Below, piece after piece: positions 1-9,040 of a DNA stretch of 64,000 nt (its first letter is position 1; every line of letters begins with the position of its first letter). Under the pieces are notes generated by a model that searched no databases, had not been told where the DNA came from, and saw only the letters and a list, made by a program, of their open reading frames with translations. Source of the stretch: Aequoribacter sp049615385 (GTDB lineage Bacteria > Pseudomonadota > Gammaproteobacteria > Pseudomonadales > Halieaceae); NCBI RefSeq assembly GCF_049615385.1, contig NZ_JBMZFL010000003.1. The stretch is one strand, 5' to 3'. Position numbers and translations under genes: made by a program.

Positions 1-119
1 CAGATAGAACGAGCGTATCAGGGCTTTACCAGCGTCGGCCCAGTGCGCTGAACTTAACAACCCGCGTGAGCTGGAGCGCGGCGAGAGTCGAAAGACTCAT
101 TACACAACAGGTAGAAACC
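1..119. other. Leader region upstream of rpsA, no gene identified
   Basis: The first 119 bases precede the S1 start codon. The rpsA frame stays open upstream to the window edge, but its residues (for example WSAARVERLI) do not resemble S1, so I read this as untranslated leader. A 16-codon open stretch at 1-48 ends in TGA and could be the tail of an upstream gene (cmk is the usual neighbour), but it is too short to identify. Confidence 0.4.
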
Positions 120-1796
120 ATGAGCGAAAATTTCGCCGAATTATTTGAAGAAAGTTTGAAAACCGTCGACATGGAACCCGGTTCGATCGTCACTGGTGTT
201 GTTATCGACATCGACAACGAGTGGGTCACTGTTCACGCTGGTCTTAAGTCCGAAGGTGTGATTCCAATGTCACAATTCGTTGACGCCAACGGTGAGTGCA
301 CCTTGTCGATCGGTGACGAAGTACAAGTTGCTCTAGAAACTGTAGAAGACGGTTTCGGCGAGACCAAATTATCGCGTGAAAAAGCGAAGCGTGCAGAGTC
401 TTGGAAAGATCTTGAATCAGCTCACGCCGGTGATGAAGTGGTTAAAGGTATTATTAACGGTAAGGTCAAAGGCGGCTTTACTGTGGACATCAACTCAATC
501 CGCGCCTTCTTGCCTGGATCGTTAGTTGACGTGCGCCCAATTCGCGAGACTCTGCACCTCGAAGGTAAAGAGCTCGACTTTAAAGTGATCAAGTTAGACC
601 AAAAACGCAATAACGTCGTGGTATCACGTCGTGCGGTGATGGAAGAAGCCAACTCAGTGGAGCGCGAAGCCCTGCTCGAGAGCCTACAAGAAGGTATGGC
701 AGTTAAGGGTGTTGTTAAGAACTTGACCGACTATGGTGCCTTCGTTGACTTGGGTGGTGTAGATGGTCTGTTGCACATCACTGATATGGCTTGGAAGCGC
801 ATCAAGCATCCATCTGAAATCGTTGAAGTTGGCCAAGAAATCGACGTTCGCGTGTTGAAGTTTGATCGTGATCGCAATCGCGTGAGCTTAGGTCTAAAGC
901 AATTGGGCGAAGATCCATGGGTGGAAATCAAAAACCGTTACCCAGAAAACGCGCGCTGCATGGCAACCGTCACCAACCTGACCGACTACGGCTGCTTTGC
1001 TGAGTTGGAAGAAGGTGTTGAAGGTCTAGTTCACGTTAGCGAAATGGATTGGACGAACAAAAACGTGCATCCGTCTAAGATCGTTCAATTGGGCGACCAA
1101 GTCGAAGTTATGGTTCTTGATATCGACGAAGAGCGTCGTCGTATTTCTTTGGGTATTAAACAGTGTCAGCAAAACCCTTGGGATGCTTTCGCTGCTCAGT
1201 ACAACAAAGGCGACAAAATCTCTGGTGGAATCAAGTCGATCACCGATTTCGGTATCTTCATTGGCTTGGAAGGCAACATCGACGGGTTGGTACACTTGTC
1301 TGATATCAGCTGGAACGAAACCGGAGAAGAAGCGGTTCGTAATTTCAAGAAAGGTGACGAAATCGAAACTGTTATCCTGTCGATTGATCCCGAGCGCGAG
1401 CGTATCTCGTTGGGTATCAAGCAACTTGAAAATGACCCCTTCTCGAACTACGTTGCCGAGAATGACCGCGGCGCCATCGTAACGGGTACGGTAACTGAAG
1501 TTGACGCCAAAGCCGTTATTGTTAGCTTGGCAGACGAAGTTGAAGGCGTATTGAAAGTTGCAGACATCAGCCGTGAGCGTATCGAAGATGCGCGCAGTGC
1601 CTTCAAAGAAGGTGATGCCGTTGAAGCGAAAATCATTGCTGTTGATCGTAAGAATCGCACCATCGGCTTGTCGGTAAAAGCGAAAGATTACGAAGACGAG
1701 CAAGAAGCGGTTAAGTCGCTACGTGAGCAGGATGCAGCGAGCTCTTCACCAGGCACCATTGGTGATCTGATCAAAGCGCAAATGCAAGATCAGTAA
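120..1796 (+). CDS. rpsA: 30S ribosomal protein S1
   Basis: Ribosomal protein S1 binds mRNA at the small subunit and helps initiate translation of structured or weak-SD messages. The 558-residue product matches the usual gammaproteobacterial length (about 557). It has six tandem S1 RNA-binding repeats, with the repeated motif of the type DYGAFVDLGG...GLLHITDMAW visible in repeat 3 and similar copies in repeats 4 and 5. The frame is open upstream to about position 66, but ATG at 120, beginning MSENFAELFEE, matches the normal S1 N-terminus and is chosen. It is followed by a strong terminator and then ihfB, the normal gammaproteobacterial arrangement. Identification is very secure. Confidence 0.98.
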   Translation: MSENFAELFEESLKTVDMEPGSIVTGVVIDIDNEWVTVHAGLKSEGVIPMSQFVDANGECTLSIGDEVQVALETVEDGFGETKLSREKAKRAESWKDLESAHAGDEVVKGIINGKVKGGFTVDINSIRAFLPGSLVDVRPIRETLHLEGKELDFKVIKLDQKRNNVVVSRRAVMEEANSVEREALLESLQEGMAVKGVVKNLTDYGAFVDLGGVDGLLHITDMAWKRIKHPSEIVEVGQEIDVRVLKFDRDRNRVSLGLKQLGEDPWVEIKNRYPENARCMATVTNLTDYGCFAELEEGVEGLVHVSEMDWTNKNVHPSKIVQLGDQVEVMVLDIDEERRRISLGIKQCQQNPWDAFAAQYNKGDKISGGIKSITDFGIFIGLEGNIDGLVHLSDISWNETGEEAVRNFKKGDEIETVILSIDPERERISLGIKQLENDPFSNYVAENDRGAIVTGTVTEVDAKAVIVSLADEVEGVLKVADISRERIEDARSAFKEGDAVEAKIIAVDRKNRTIGLSVKAKDYEDEQEAVKSLREQDAASSSPGTIGDLIKAQMQDQ

Positions 1797-1807
1797 GAAA
1801 GTCCCCG

Positions 1808-1840
1808 AAAAAGGCCCCAATAGGGGCCTTTTTTTTGTTT
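1808..1840 (+). terminator. Rho-independent terminator of rpsA
   Basis: An 11-bp perfect stem (AAAAAGGCCCC / GGGGCCTTTTT) with an AATA loop is followed by a T tract, 12 bases after the rpsA stop codon. This is a textbook intrinsic terminator. Confidence 0.93.
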
Positions 1841-1899
1841 TAAATTAGGGACTTGTGCTATCGTAAGCACGTTACTTGGCCCATGAAAGACAAAACGGA

Positions 1900-2193
1900 A
1901 TGACCAAAAGCGAACTCATCGAAGCCATTGCGGCAAAACAGACCCAACTTTCATTGAAAGACGTTGAACTTGCGGTTAAGAGCGTCCTTGAGCAAATGTC
2001 AGATGCATTGTCCTCCGGCGACCGTATTGAGATTCGTGGGTTTGGCAGCTTCTCATTACATTATCGCGAGCCGCGATTAGGTCGAAACCCAAAAACGGGG
2101 GACTCGGTCGATTTAAACGGCAAATACGTGCCCCATTTCAAACCCGGCAAAGAACTCCGCGAACGGGTTAATAAAGGGCTGAGCCTGTCTTGA
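1900..2193 (+). CDS. ihfB: Integration host factor subunit beta
   Basis: IHF-beta pairs with IHF-alpha (ihfA, at 42987 in this window) to form the DNA-bending heterodimer used in transcription, replication and recombination. The product is 97 residues, close to the normal 94-100. It carries the DNABII signature GRNPKTG and a beta-arm region near residues 55-75. An in-frame TTG lies at 1876, but ATG at 1900 gives the canonical MTKSELIEAIA start and is preferred. It sits between rpsA and lapA as in most gammaproteobacteria. Confidence 0.96.
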   Translation: MTKSELIEAIAAKQTQLSLKDVELAVKSVLEQMSDALSSGDRIEIRGFGSFSLHYREPRLGRNPKTGDSVDLNGKYVPHFKPGKELRERVNKGLSLS

Positions 2194-2209
2194 TGGTCAT
2201 GAGCACCAC

Positions 2210-2488
2210 ATGAAGATCCTCCGGCGTTTGCTTGGGTTTTGTTTTATTGCCGTCGCCGCTGCGGTGTCTGCGGTATTCATCGAAGTTAACCCTGCTGATA
2301 CTCAGATTAGCGGTTTGGGTCTAAAGTTTTTAGTTCTGCCCCTCGGAGCGTGGTTGATTATTTTCCTTTTAACGGGTGTGCTTTTAGGGTGGCTATTGTC
2401 GCTCCCTGCCGTGGCTCGTATTTCATGGCGCGCTCAGCGCTCGGAACGAGCGCTTAAAAGGCAGGCTGACGAGAGCGCTATAAAGTGA
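2210..2488 (+). CDS. lapA: LapA family protein (DUF1049)
   Basis: LapA is a small inner-membrane protein that works with LapB and FtsH to control LpxC and so lipopolysaccharide synthesis. The 92-residue product has two hydrophobic segments (about residues 6-24 and 40-63) and a basic C-terminal tail, the normal LapA/DUF1049 layout. Its stop codon overlaps the GTG start of lapB (GTGA junction), which indicates translational coupling. Assignment rests on size, topology and position between ihfB and lapB. Confidence 0.88.
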   Translation: MKILRRLLGFCFIAVAAAVSAVFIEVNPADTQISGLGLKFLVLPLGAWLIIFLLTGVLLGWLLSLPAVARISWRAQRSERALKRQADESAIK

Positions 2489-3696
2489 GTTCAGCGCCCT
2501 TATTTATTCTCATTTTAGTGGCTATTGCCATTGGTTGGTTTCTGGGCAGGGGCTCAGGACGTGCTCGGATCATGGCACCGCGATCAAGCGATTATTACAA
2601 GGGGCTAAATTATCTGTTGGACGGTCGCCCCGATGGTGCGCTCGATGAATTTATCGATTCTTTAGAAGTTAGCCCACAAACCTTCGAAACTCATATTTCC
2701 CTAGGTAACTTATTACGTAAAAAAGGTGAGGTGCAGCGGGCAATTCGAGTGCATGAAAACGTGCTTGCCCACGTAGACTTACCCGCAAGCTTCCAACACG
2801 AGGCACATTTAGAGCTGGCGCGCGATTACATCGCCGCTGGGTTATTGGATCGTGCTGAGCAGTTGTTACTCCATTTGATTGGAGAATCGGACGCTAAGGC
2901 TTTGGGGGCAAGACGCTACTTGATCGAAATCTATCAGATGGAGCGCGACTGGGATAAGGCCATTGCGATGGCGAGTTCCTTACTGGCAAAGCGCTCATTT
3001 TTTGGCGGGCGCAAAAGCGATGTGGCTGGTCCCGGCGAGCAGTCGGTGAATGTGCTTTTGCCCCATTTCTATTGCGAATTAGCTGAGGACCGTTTGCAAC
3101 GCAATGACCTCAAAGGTGCACAAGAGGCGCTCGCGGCTGCTTCCAGAGAAGATCCAGCAAACGTAAGAGTCACCCTAATGAGTGCGCAAATCGCTGTAGA
3201 CCAACAAAAATTTGATCAAGCGATCGAGCTGTTGGCGAGTGTCGAACAACAAGACGCTGAGTTTTTACCCGAGGTGGTTCCTTTACTCGGCACCTGCTAC
3301 GAGGCTTTGGGCCAATCTGAGCGCTTTGGAGATTTCTTGCGTCAAAGCCTTGAGAAGTACCCAACGCCGGGGTTGATGATTGCTTTGGCGGACCATATTA
3401 AAGATAACGAAGGTGCGGAAGCCGCAGCGATTTTCTTGACCGATGCCATGCGCGATGCAGCCTCTTTGCGAGGTTTGTACCGCTTGATGCTGTGGCAATT
3501 GGAGGAGAGTCGTTCGCAGTTGGCGTCCAAGCTTGAATTGGCCATGACTTTAATGCGCCAACTCACCGAGACGAGCCCTGCCTATCGCTGTCAGCATTGT
3601 GGCTTTAGAGGTCAGCATCTGCATTGGTTTTGTCCGGGCTGTAAATTCTGGGGTTCAATAAAGCCCATCGGATTAAAGAAGACGATTAATACATGA
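2485..3696 (+). CDS. lapB: Lipopolysaccharide assembly protein LapB (YciM)
   Basis: LapB is a membrane-anchored TPR protein that promotes FtsH-dependent degradation of LpxC, balancing LPS and phospholipid. The 403-residue product has an N-terminal membrane anchor (about residues 3-18), several TPR repeats through the middle, and a C-terminal rubredoxin-like zinc module with paired cysteines (CQHCGF and CPGC, about residues 369-387). This is the diagnostic LapB architecture. Start is GTG at 2485 overlapping the lapA stop, and the 3' end overlaps the pyrF start (ATGA), so lapA-lapB-pyrF look co-translated. Confidence 0.95.
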   Translation: MSSAPLFILILVAIAIGWFLGRGSGRARIMAPRSSDYYKGLNYLLDGRPDGALDEFIDSLEVSPQTFETHISLGNLLRKKGEVQRAIRVHENVLAHVDLPASFQHEAHLELARDYIAAGLLDRAEQLLLHLIGESDAKALGARRYLIEIYQMERDWDKAIAMASSLLAKRSFFGGRKSDVAGPGEQSVNVLLPHFYCELAEDRLQRNDLKGAQEALAAASREDPANVRVTLMSAQIAVDQQKFDQAIELLASVEQQDAEFLPEVVPLLGTCYEALGQSERFGDFLRQSLEKYPTPGLMIALADHIKDNEGAEAAAIFLTDAMRDAASLRGLYRLMLWQLEESRSQLASKLELAMTLMRQLTETSPAYRCQHCGFRGQHLHWFCPGCKFWGSIKPIGLKKTINT

Positions 3697-4397
3697 GTAT
3701 TTCTAACATTAAGCCGGTTATCGTGGCTCTTGATTTTTCTTCGCAGGATGCCTGCTTAGCTTTGGTTGATCAGCTTGACCCCGCGCTGTGTCGTTTAAAG
3801 GTCGGCAAAGAGATGTTCACTCACTACGGACCGTCGTGGGTAGAGACGCTGCAAGCCAGGGGTTTTGAGTTGTTCTTAGACCTTAAGTTTCACGATATCC
3901 CGAATACGGTGGCGGCTGCGCTGCGAGTTGCTGCAGATTTAGGTGTGTGGATGGTAAATGTGCACGCCAGTGGTGGGCGTAAGATGCTGACCGCTTCAGC
4001 TGACGCTTTGGCGGCCTATCAAAAGCGCCCCCTCTTGACCGCGGTGACGGTCTTGACGAGTTTATCTGATGAGGAGCTCGTTGAGGTGGGTATTGCCGGC
4101 AGCGCGCAAGAACAGGTTCAGCGACTAGCTGCACTGTCTGTTGATTGTGGGGTCGATGGTGTTGTGTGCTCTGCCTTAGAGGCCCCTTTAGTGAAGAGTG
4201 TTTGCGGAGGTTCCTTTTTGACCGTTACGCCGGGTATTCGTCCGCTCGGCGCAGATCTCGGCGATCAGACTCGCGTTATGACGCCCGAGCAAGCCGTTGT
4301 AAACGGCGTGGATTACATGGTGATTGGTCGACCTATCACTCAATCCGCTGACCCCATTGCAACGCTGAACAGCATTCACAAAAGTCTGGGTCTCTAG
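3693..4397 (+). CDS. pyrF: Orotidine 5'-phosphate decarboxylase
   Basis: PyrF catalyses the last step of de novo UMP synthesis, decarboxylating OMP. The 234-residue length is typical. The catalytic D-x-K-x-x-D pattern is visible as DLKFHDIPNT near residues 62-71, and the phosphate-binding end is present as VIGRPIT near residue 212. The start codon overlaps the lapB stop by 4 nt. Confidence 0.97.
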   Translation: MSISNIKPVIVALDFSSQDACLALVDQLDPALCRLKVGKEMFTHYGPSWVETLQARGFELFLDLKFHDIPNTVAAALRVAADLGVWMVNVHASGGRKMLTASADALAAYQKRPLLTAVTVLTSLSDEELVEVGIAGSAQEQVQRLAALSVDCGVDGVVCSALEAPLVKSVCGGSFLTVTPGIRPLGADLGDQTRVMTPEQAVVNGVDYMVIGRPITQSADPIATLNSIHKSLGL

Positions 4398-4504
4398 GCA
4401 TCGATTTCGTTTATTGTTCATCTCAGTGCGCCAGTTGCTTGGCAAGCGGGCGATGATTTTTTATGTTTTATGTGCGCAATGAAGCGCACTACAACAGGAG
4501 AATT

Positions 4505-4828
4505 ATGATGAACAGGATGTTATCACTCAATCTAAGCCGCGCCTTTATGGCCTTACTTACAGTTGCTGCCATAAGTTTGACGGCGCTACCCTCGTTTGCT
4601 CAGGATTCCGAGCCGCAAGTAGCGGAAGTCACCCAGGTGGATTTGAACTCTGCCGATGCGGAGACCTTGGCGACTGTGATGAAAGGTGTGGGTATCTCGA
4701 AAGCGCGTGCGATTGTCTCGTATCGGACGCAGTATGGACCCTTTGCTAGCCTGGATGAATTGACTGAGGTGAAGGGTATTGGGGTGTCTATTTTAGAGCG
4801 TAATCGAGACCGCCTAGTGCTTCGCTAG
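4505..4828 (+). CDS. ComEA-type helix-hairpin-helix DNA-binding protein
   Basis: A 107-residue secreted or periplasmic protein with an N-terminal signal peptide (hydrophobic stretch ending in LPSFAQD) and a C-terminal double helix-hairpin-helix (VDLNSADAETLATVM, then VGISKARAIV and VKGIGVSILERN). This is the ComEA/Tex-type HhH domain that binds double-stranded DNA during natural transformation. In gammaproteobacteria such stand-alone proteins are common and their role in DNA uptake is often inferred. An upstream in-frame ATG exists at 4463, but the AGGAG at about 4496-4500 fits ATG 4505 (or 4508). Confidence 0.85.
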   Translation: MMNRMLSLNLSRAFMALLTVAAISLTALPSFAQDSEPQVAEVTQVDLNSADAETLATVMKGVGISKARAIVSYRTQYGPFASLDELTEVKGIGVSILERNRDRLVLR

Positions 4829-4930
4829 GTCTCCGGCGCGGTCTTTGGATCGCGCCACTTTACTTTGACTTTGTTGGCCAATTCCCTATGCTGTGCGCTT
4901 ATCTTTAGTGGTAGTAGAACAGGGGGTACA

Positions 4931-5893
4931 GTGGCGAATTACGATGTATTTAATGGCGATGCCGATGGAATTTGTGCGCTAGCTCAATGGCGTTTAGCGC
5001 ATCCCGCCGAGAGTTACCTAGTGACTGGGGTTAAACGCGATATCGCTTTGGTGTCACAGGTGCCGACTGATGCACCGCATGAGGTGACAGCTCTCGATAT
5101 TTCGTTTGATAAAAACCGTGATGACGTGGAGCGGTTGCTTGCGGCTGGTTCGCATGTGTTTTACTGCGACCATCATTATGCGGGTGATATTCCAGAGCAC
5201 GAAAACTTAACAACGGTGATTAATCCGGCACCTGAGGTTTGCACTGCATTGCTGATTAATGGCGTCCTGAAGGGGGCCTACGCCGATTGGGCTGTAGTAG
5301 GTGCGTTCGGTGATAATCTTCACAAAAGCGCCAAAGCTCTGGGCAAGACGCTGACCCTGAGTCGTGATGCTTTAGACCTGTACGAGCGTTTGGGGCTGTA
5401 TCTCAACTACAATGGCTACGGGCCAAGCCTAGAGGATTTGTACTATCACCCGGCAGAGTTGTATCGAGCGGTTGTACAGTGTGACTCCCCAATGACGTTC
5501 GTTAATGAACAGACATCAGTATTCGATACACTAGCCGAGGGTTATGAGTCGGATATGTCCCAAGCGGCCGCACTTGTGCCTGAAATTGCTACCGAGGATT
5601 ATGCTATTTATCGCTTGCCCAACGCGGCGTGGGCTCGCCGAGTTAGTGGGGTATTTAGCAATAGCTTAGTCGAAGATAACCCCGATCGAGCGCATGCGAT
5701 ATTGACGGACTTAGGCGACGACCATTCCTTAGTCAGTGTGCGCGCGCCGCTTAACCGGCGCGAAGGTGCGGATACTTTAGTCCGTCAGTTTCCAACAGGC
5801 GGTGGTCGGGCGGCAGCGGCAGGCATCAATCGTCTGGCTGAAGCGGATGTGCCTCGATTCATTGAGGCGCTTGCCAAAAACTACAGGCGTTAA
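4931..5893 (+). CDS. DHH-family phosphoesterase
   Basis: A 320-residue protein with the DHH phosphoesterase signature: NGDADGICA near the N-terminus (first metal ligands), DISFDKN near residue 58, and the name motif DHH in CDHHYAGD near residue 78. The end has a glycine-rich GGGRAAAAG segment like the DHHA1 substrate-binding region. The family hydrolyses phosphodiester or phosphoanhydride bonds (RecJ, NrnA, PPX/PPase types), and the substrate here cannot be told. The frame is open from 4865, but GTG at 4931 preceded by a GGGGGT ribosome site starts just before the first motif and is chosen. Confidence 0.82.
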   Translation: MANYDVFNGDADGICALAQWRLAHPAESYLVTGVKRDIALVSQVPTDAPHEVTALDISFDKNRDDVERLLAAGSHVFYCDHHYAGDIPEHENLTTVINPAPEVCTALLINGVLKGAYADWAVVGAFGDNLHKSAKALGKTLTLSRDALDLYERLGLYLNYNGYGPSLEDLYYHPAELYRAVVQCDSPMTFVNEQTSVFDTLAEGYESDMSQAAALVPEIATEDYAIYRLPNAAWARRVSGVFSNSLVEDNPDRAHAILTDLGDDHSLVSVRAPLNRREGADTLVRQFPTGGGRAAAAGINRLAEADVPRFIEALAKNYRR

Positions 5894-5900
5894 AACTCGT

Positions 5901-6359
5901 ATGAATACATCAGCGCAACTTCTAGGAATTGCCCGTCGAGCCCGCCCCAAAGCTTTCATGGAACCACTTCGTCAAGGTGTGCTCAGTAGTGAGCACGGTT
6001 TGTCTGGAGATTGCCGTGGAAAGCCGGGAAAGCGTCAAGTAACGGTCTTGAATAAGGTACAGTGGCAGCAAGCTTGCGCAGCGATAGGGCGAGATCTTGA
6101 GTGGACCACGCGTCGCGCCAACCTCTTAGTCGATAGCATTACTTTCGGACCACAAGATGTGGGCAGGGTGCTGGCGGTTGGGAAGGCTCGCCTGCAAGTA
6201 TCGTATGAATGCGACCCTTGTCACCGCATGGATGCAGTAGCCGAGGGCTTGCGAACAGCACTCGAGTCAGACTGGCGCGGGGGCATCTGCTGCCGGGTCG
6301 AACAGGGCGCCATCATTCGTGTGGGCGACCCTGTATATTGGCTCGATAGATCGGGATAG
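5901..6359 (+). CDS. MOSC domain-containing protein
   Basis: A 152-residue protein that looks like a compact MOSC (molybdenum cofactor sulfurase C-terminal) domain. It has GLSGDCRGKPGKRQVTVL near residues 33-50, then RRANLLVD and a CDPCHRMD segment with cysteine and histidine. MOSC domains bind sulfur carriers or Mo-cofactor, and YiiM-like proteins of this size reduce N-hydroxylated compounds. ATG 5901 lies 7 bases after the DHH gene stop, so the two are probably co-transcribed. Specific activity is unknown. Confidence 0.75.
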   Translation: MNTSAQLLGIARRARPKAFMEPLRQGVLSSEHGLSGDCRGKPGKRQVTVLNKVQWQQACAAIGRDLEWTTRRANLLVDSITFGPQDVGRVLAVGKARLQVSYECDPCHRMDAVAEGLRTALESDWRGGICCRVEQGAIIRVGDPVYWLDRSG

Positions 6360-6363
6360 TTCG

Positions 6364-6945
6364 TCACTTTCGAGCGTCGGGCTTGAGTAAACTAAAAATG
6401 CCACGCACCTCGCCCAGCTCATAGCCTTGTGCGCGATCCTCGGGGTAAAAGGCTGTTAATGCGTCTAAGGTGTCGTCATCCAAATGTTTGCCATGGCAAG
6501 TTAGGCAGAGTCCCTCGGTTAACTGTGCCTTGGCGTAACGAAATCCTTCGGCGGTTTGTTCGGAGGACTCTAAGTTCTGTGTCTCACCCGCAAGAATGGC
6601 AGCTTTGAATGCATCGATCTGAGTTTGCTCCCACGTATCGGGATGAGCTGTGGGGTTACGGTTTTTATCGCTGGCGCGTCGAATAACCCAGCCGCTTTCT
6701 GAGCTTAGGCTCTGGGCGATAGCCGGCGCTACTTCAGCGCATACGCTAATGGCATGCGCCGGGCCTCCAGATTGCAGTGCTTGCTTGAGCTGAGGCTTTA
6801 ATTGGCCCGCAAAGCGAGCCACTAACTGCCTCGCCTCCTGTGTTGGTTCTGTCTCTGCTTTTCCCTCCTCAGCGGATACCTGCAGGGGGGAGAGGCTAAA
6901 AACGGAAATCGCAAATGCCGCGTGCGCGAGCGTTAACCTTGGCAT
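6364..6945 (-). CDS. DUF3365 (Tll0287-like) haem-binding protein
   Basis: A 193-residue secreted protein with a signal peptide (residues 1-25, ending in VSAEE). A single c-type haem motif, CLTCH, lies near residue 150. The arrangement SVCAEVAPAIAQ and RRASDKNRNPTAHPD in the middle is typical of DUF3365/Tll0287-like proteins, periplasmic haem or redox-sensing proteins. It is convergent with the MOSC gene, leaving only 4 bases between the stops. The function is probably periplasmic redox or small-molecule sensing, but no partner is visible. Confidence 0.8.
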   Translation of the reverse strand: MPRLTLAHAAFAISVFSLSPLQVSAEEGKAETEPTQEARQLVARFAGQLKPQLKQALQSGGPAHAISVCAEVAPAIAQSLSSESGWVIRRASDKNRNPTAHPDTWEQTQIDAFKAAILAGETQNLESSEQTAEGFRYAKAQLTEGLCLTCHGKHLDDDTLDALTAFYPEDRAQGYELGEVRGIFSLLKPDARK

Positions 6946-7085
6946 AAATAGACCCTTGTGAGCGTGTTTGTGTCATCATAACGTGAGCATGGTAAAAGAT
7001 CTCTGACGCAGGTCAACCGACTCGTTGACATATAGCGATGCAAAGAGCTTGAAAATCCGAACAATAAATACAAGAAGGTAAGTCG

Positions 7086-8375
7086 ATGTCTGTTTCTTTA
7101 AGTGATTCTTTAGTTCTACCTTGCGGTGTTACCTTGCCCAATAGGATTTGTAAGGCGGCGATGACAGAGGGTTTAGCTGCGCCCGATGGTTGTGCGACGC
7201 AAGCGCTCGAAAATCTATATGGCATATGGTCTGACGGTGGCGCGGGTCTGCTGTTGTCCGGCAATGTCATTATCGATCGCGATCATCTGGAGCGTCCTGG
7301 CAATGTCATTGTCGATCGTCAAATGTCCGACGAAAAGCGCGAAGCTTTGGCGTCATGGGCAAAGGCGGCCACCCGAAATGGCAATCAGTTTTGGGCGCAG
7401 ATCAGTCATGCGGGTCGTCAAACACAGAAGGTTGTGAATGCTCATCCTAAAGCACCGTCGGCGGTAAAACTGGGCTTGCCCGGGGGCCAATTTGGTGAGC
7501 CCGATGCCTTAACAGAAGCCGAAATTAACGGAATCGTAAATGGTTTTGCACACTGCGCGGCGACACTTAAAGACGCGGGCTTTACCGGGGTACAACTTCA
7601 CGCCGCACACGGCTACCTACTATCACAATTTTTAAGCCCTAGAAGTAATCAGCGCGATGACCAATACGGTGGCTCGCTCGAGAATCGGGCTCGATTACTG
7701 CTTGAGGTCTATCATGCGGTACGCGCGATTGTGGGTGCCGACTTCCCTGTTGCAGTTAAGTTAAACAGTGCGGATTTTCAAAAAGGAGGCTTCGATTTTA
7801 ACGAGAGCCTGCAAGTCGCTACCTGGTTGCAAGAGGCGGGAATTGATTTGATTGAGGTGTCGGGTGGTACCTATGAACAGCCCAAACTGCTGGATTTAGA
7901 AGGTGTCGAACCGGTCGAGGAGCAAGCGGTAGCAGCCTCTACCTTAGCTCGAGAAGCTTATTTTGTGGATTTTACCAAAGCGATGCGCGAGACACTAAGT
8001 GTGCCTCTGATGGTGACCGGTGGTCTGCGTCGACGCGATGCTATGGAAGAAGCACTGAATGAAGGTGGCGCTGATGTTATTGGTATTGGTCGGCCAATGT
8101 GTGTGATGACTGACGCGCCTAAACGCCTGCTGGCCGGCGAGCCAGAATTGCCCCGCTATGAAAAGCAGCTGTCATTGTTGCCGTCTTGGCTCGGCTTTTT
8201 GAATCACCTGAAACTGTTTCGAACCATCGGTGCTTTCGCAACCCAGTATTGGTATTACGAGCAGATTGCTTTAATTGGTGAACAAGGACAGGCGGCGAAT
8301 GACTTGTCGGTGATGAAGGCGACCAAGACGCAGACCGCACGCGCGAACAATTGGTTGGCAGCCAGACCTAACTGA
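7086..8375 (+). CDS. NADH:flavin oxidoreductase, Old Yellow Enzyme family
   Basis: A 429-residue FMN-dependent oxidoreductase with a TIM-barrel of the OYE family. Visible motifs are the HAGRQ segment (near residue 109), the substrate and flavin-binding HAAHGYLLSQFLSPR (near 175-190), and a late GGLRRRD and GIGRPM phosphate-binding segment. Members reduce alkenes, enones or 2,4-dienoyl-CoA. There is no C-terminal FAD/NAD domain, so it is the short type rather than full FadH. It stands alone between convergent neighbours. Substrate is not deducible. Confidence 0.88.
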   Translation: MSVSLSDSLVLPCGVTLPNRICKAAMTEGLAAPDGCATQALENLYGIWSDGGAGLLLSGNVIIDRDHLERPGNVIVDRQMSDEKREALASWAKAATRNGNQFWAQISHAGRQTQKVVNAHPKAPSAVKLGLPGGQFGEPDALTEAEINGIVNGFAHCAATLKDAGFTGVQLHAAHGYLLSQFLSPRSNQRDDQYGGSLENRARLLLEVYHAVRAIVGADFPVAVKLNSADFQKGGFDFNESLQVATWLQEAGIDLIEVSGGTYEQPKLLDLEGVEPVEEQAVAASTLAREAYFVDFTKAMRETLSVPLMVTGGLRRRDAMEEALNEGGADVIGIGRPMCVMTDAPKRLLAGEPELPRYEKQLSLLPSWLGFLNHLKLFRTIGAFATQYWYYEQIALIGEQGQAANDLSVMKATKTQTARANNWLAARPN

Positions 8376-8424
8376 GCACGGATTTTCGTTGGGTGGGTCG
8401 GCGTTTTATTAGCCCTGTTTTCGA

Positions 8425-8976
8425 TTACTTCGCGAAGAACTCAGTAAGCACGGTGTCCATGACATCGTGTTCTATCATATGACCCTGTTTCGGTAGAATC
8501 TTCCAGTGATCTGCTTGCAAGAGACCCGCGATGTTTTGTAGCTCTGCTGGCTCACAAATAGGGTCATCTGCGCCGGCGATCAAGGCTAGATAGCGCGGCT
8601 TGGAAATCAAACCGTGGGTGAGGGCAGCGTCTAAACGCTTAAGGCGAGGTGGGCGGGAGCTAAAACCTTGAGTGCGTAAGTGTGTTCTCCCGAGCAAGGG
8701 TGAGAGGAGCAGCACTTTTGTCGCTGCCATCAAGGGCTGATCAATAAGTGCATGCAATAGCACGTAGCAGCCATAGGAGTTGGCGATTAGATGGGTATTG
8801 TCGCAAGCATCATCGTGAAGCAGTTGCTGAACGGCTGCGATTTGGTCGCCGAAACTGTGAGAGAGAGTCACATCATTAAAGGCGACACCGCCGAACTTAG
8901 TGGCACGAGACTGTAGATGGCGACCGAGGCCTTGGTCAAGCTCGCCGCCGCGTCCGCTTAGGTATAAAATTTTCAT
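8425..8976 (-). CDS. Small alpha/beta hydrolase (RBBP9/YdeN-like)
   Basis: A 183-residue alpha/beta hydrolase. The nucleophile elbow is NSYGCY (Ser near residue 67), and the likely acid and base are in GADDPICE and QGHMIEHD near the C-terminus, giving a full Ser-Asp-His triad. The short length and lack of a lid match the RBBP9/YdeN serine hydrolase group. It lies just downstream of the TonB receptor gene on the same strand, but a good terminator separates them. Substrate unknown. Confidence 0.75.
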   Translation of the reverse strand: MKILYLSGRGGELDQGLGRHLQSRATKFGGVAFNDVTLSHSFGDQIAAVQQLLHDDACDNTHLIANSYGCYVLLHALIDQPLMAATKVLLLSPLLGRTHLRTQGFSSRPPRLKRLDAALTHGLISKPRYLALIAGADDPICEPAELQNIAGLLQADHWKILPKQGHMIEHDVMDTVLTEFFAK

Positions 8977-8987
8977 ATCGATATCAA

Positions 8988-9023
8988 TAAAAAACCCCGG
9001 AGCCGATAGTCGACGCCGGGGTT
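8988..9023 (-). terminator. Terminator of the TonB receptor gene at 9041-11266
   Basis: On the minus strand an 8-bp stem (AACCCCGG / CCGGGGTT) with a 15-base loop is followed by a T-rich run, 18 bases after the receptor stop codon. Confidence 0.85.
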
Positions 9024-9040
9024 AGGATCTTTAGGTGCGC

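Noticed and set aside
1026..1703. 225-residue frame antisense to rpsA
   Set aside because: It is a shadow of the strongly codon-biased S1 gene, with no family resemblance.
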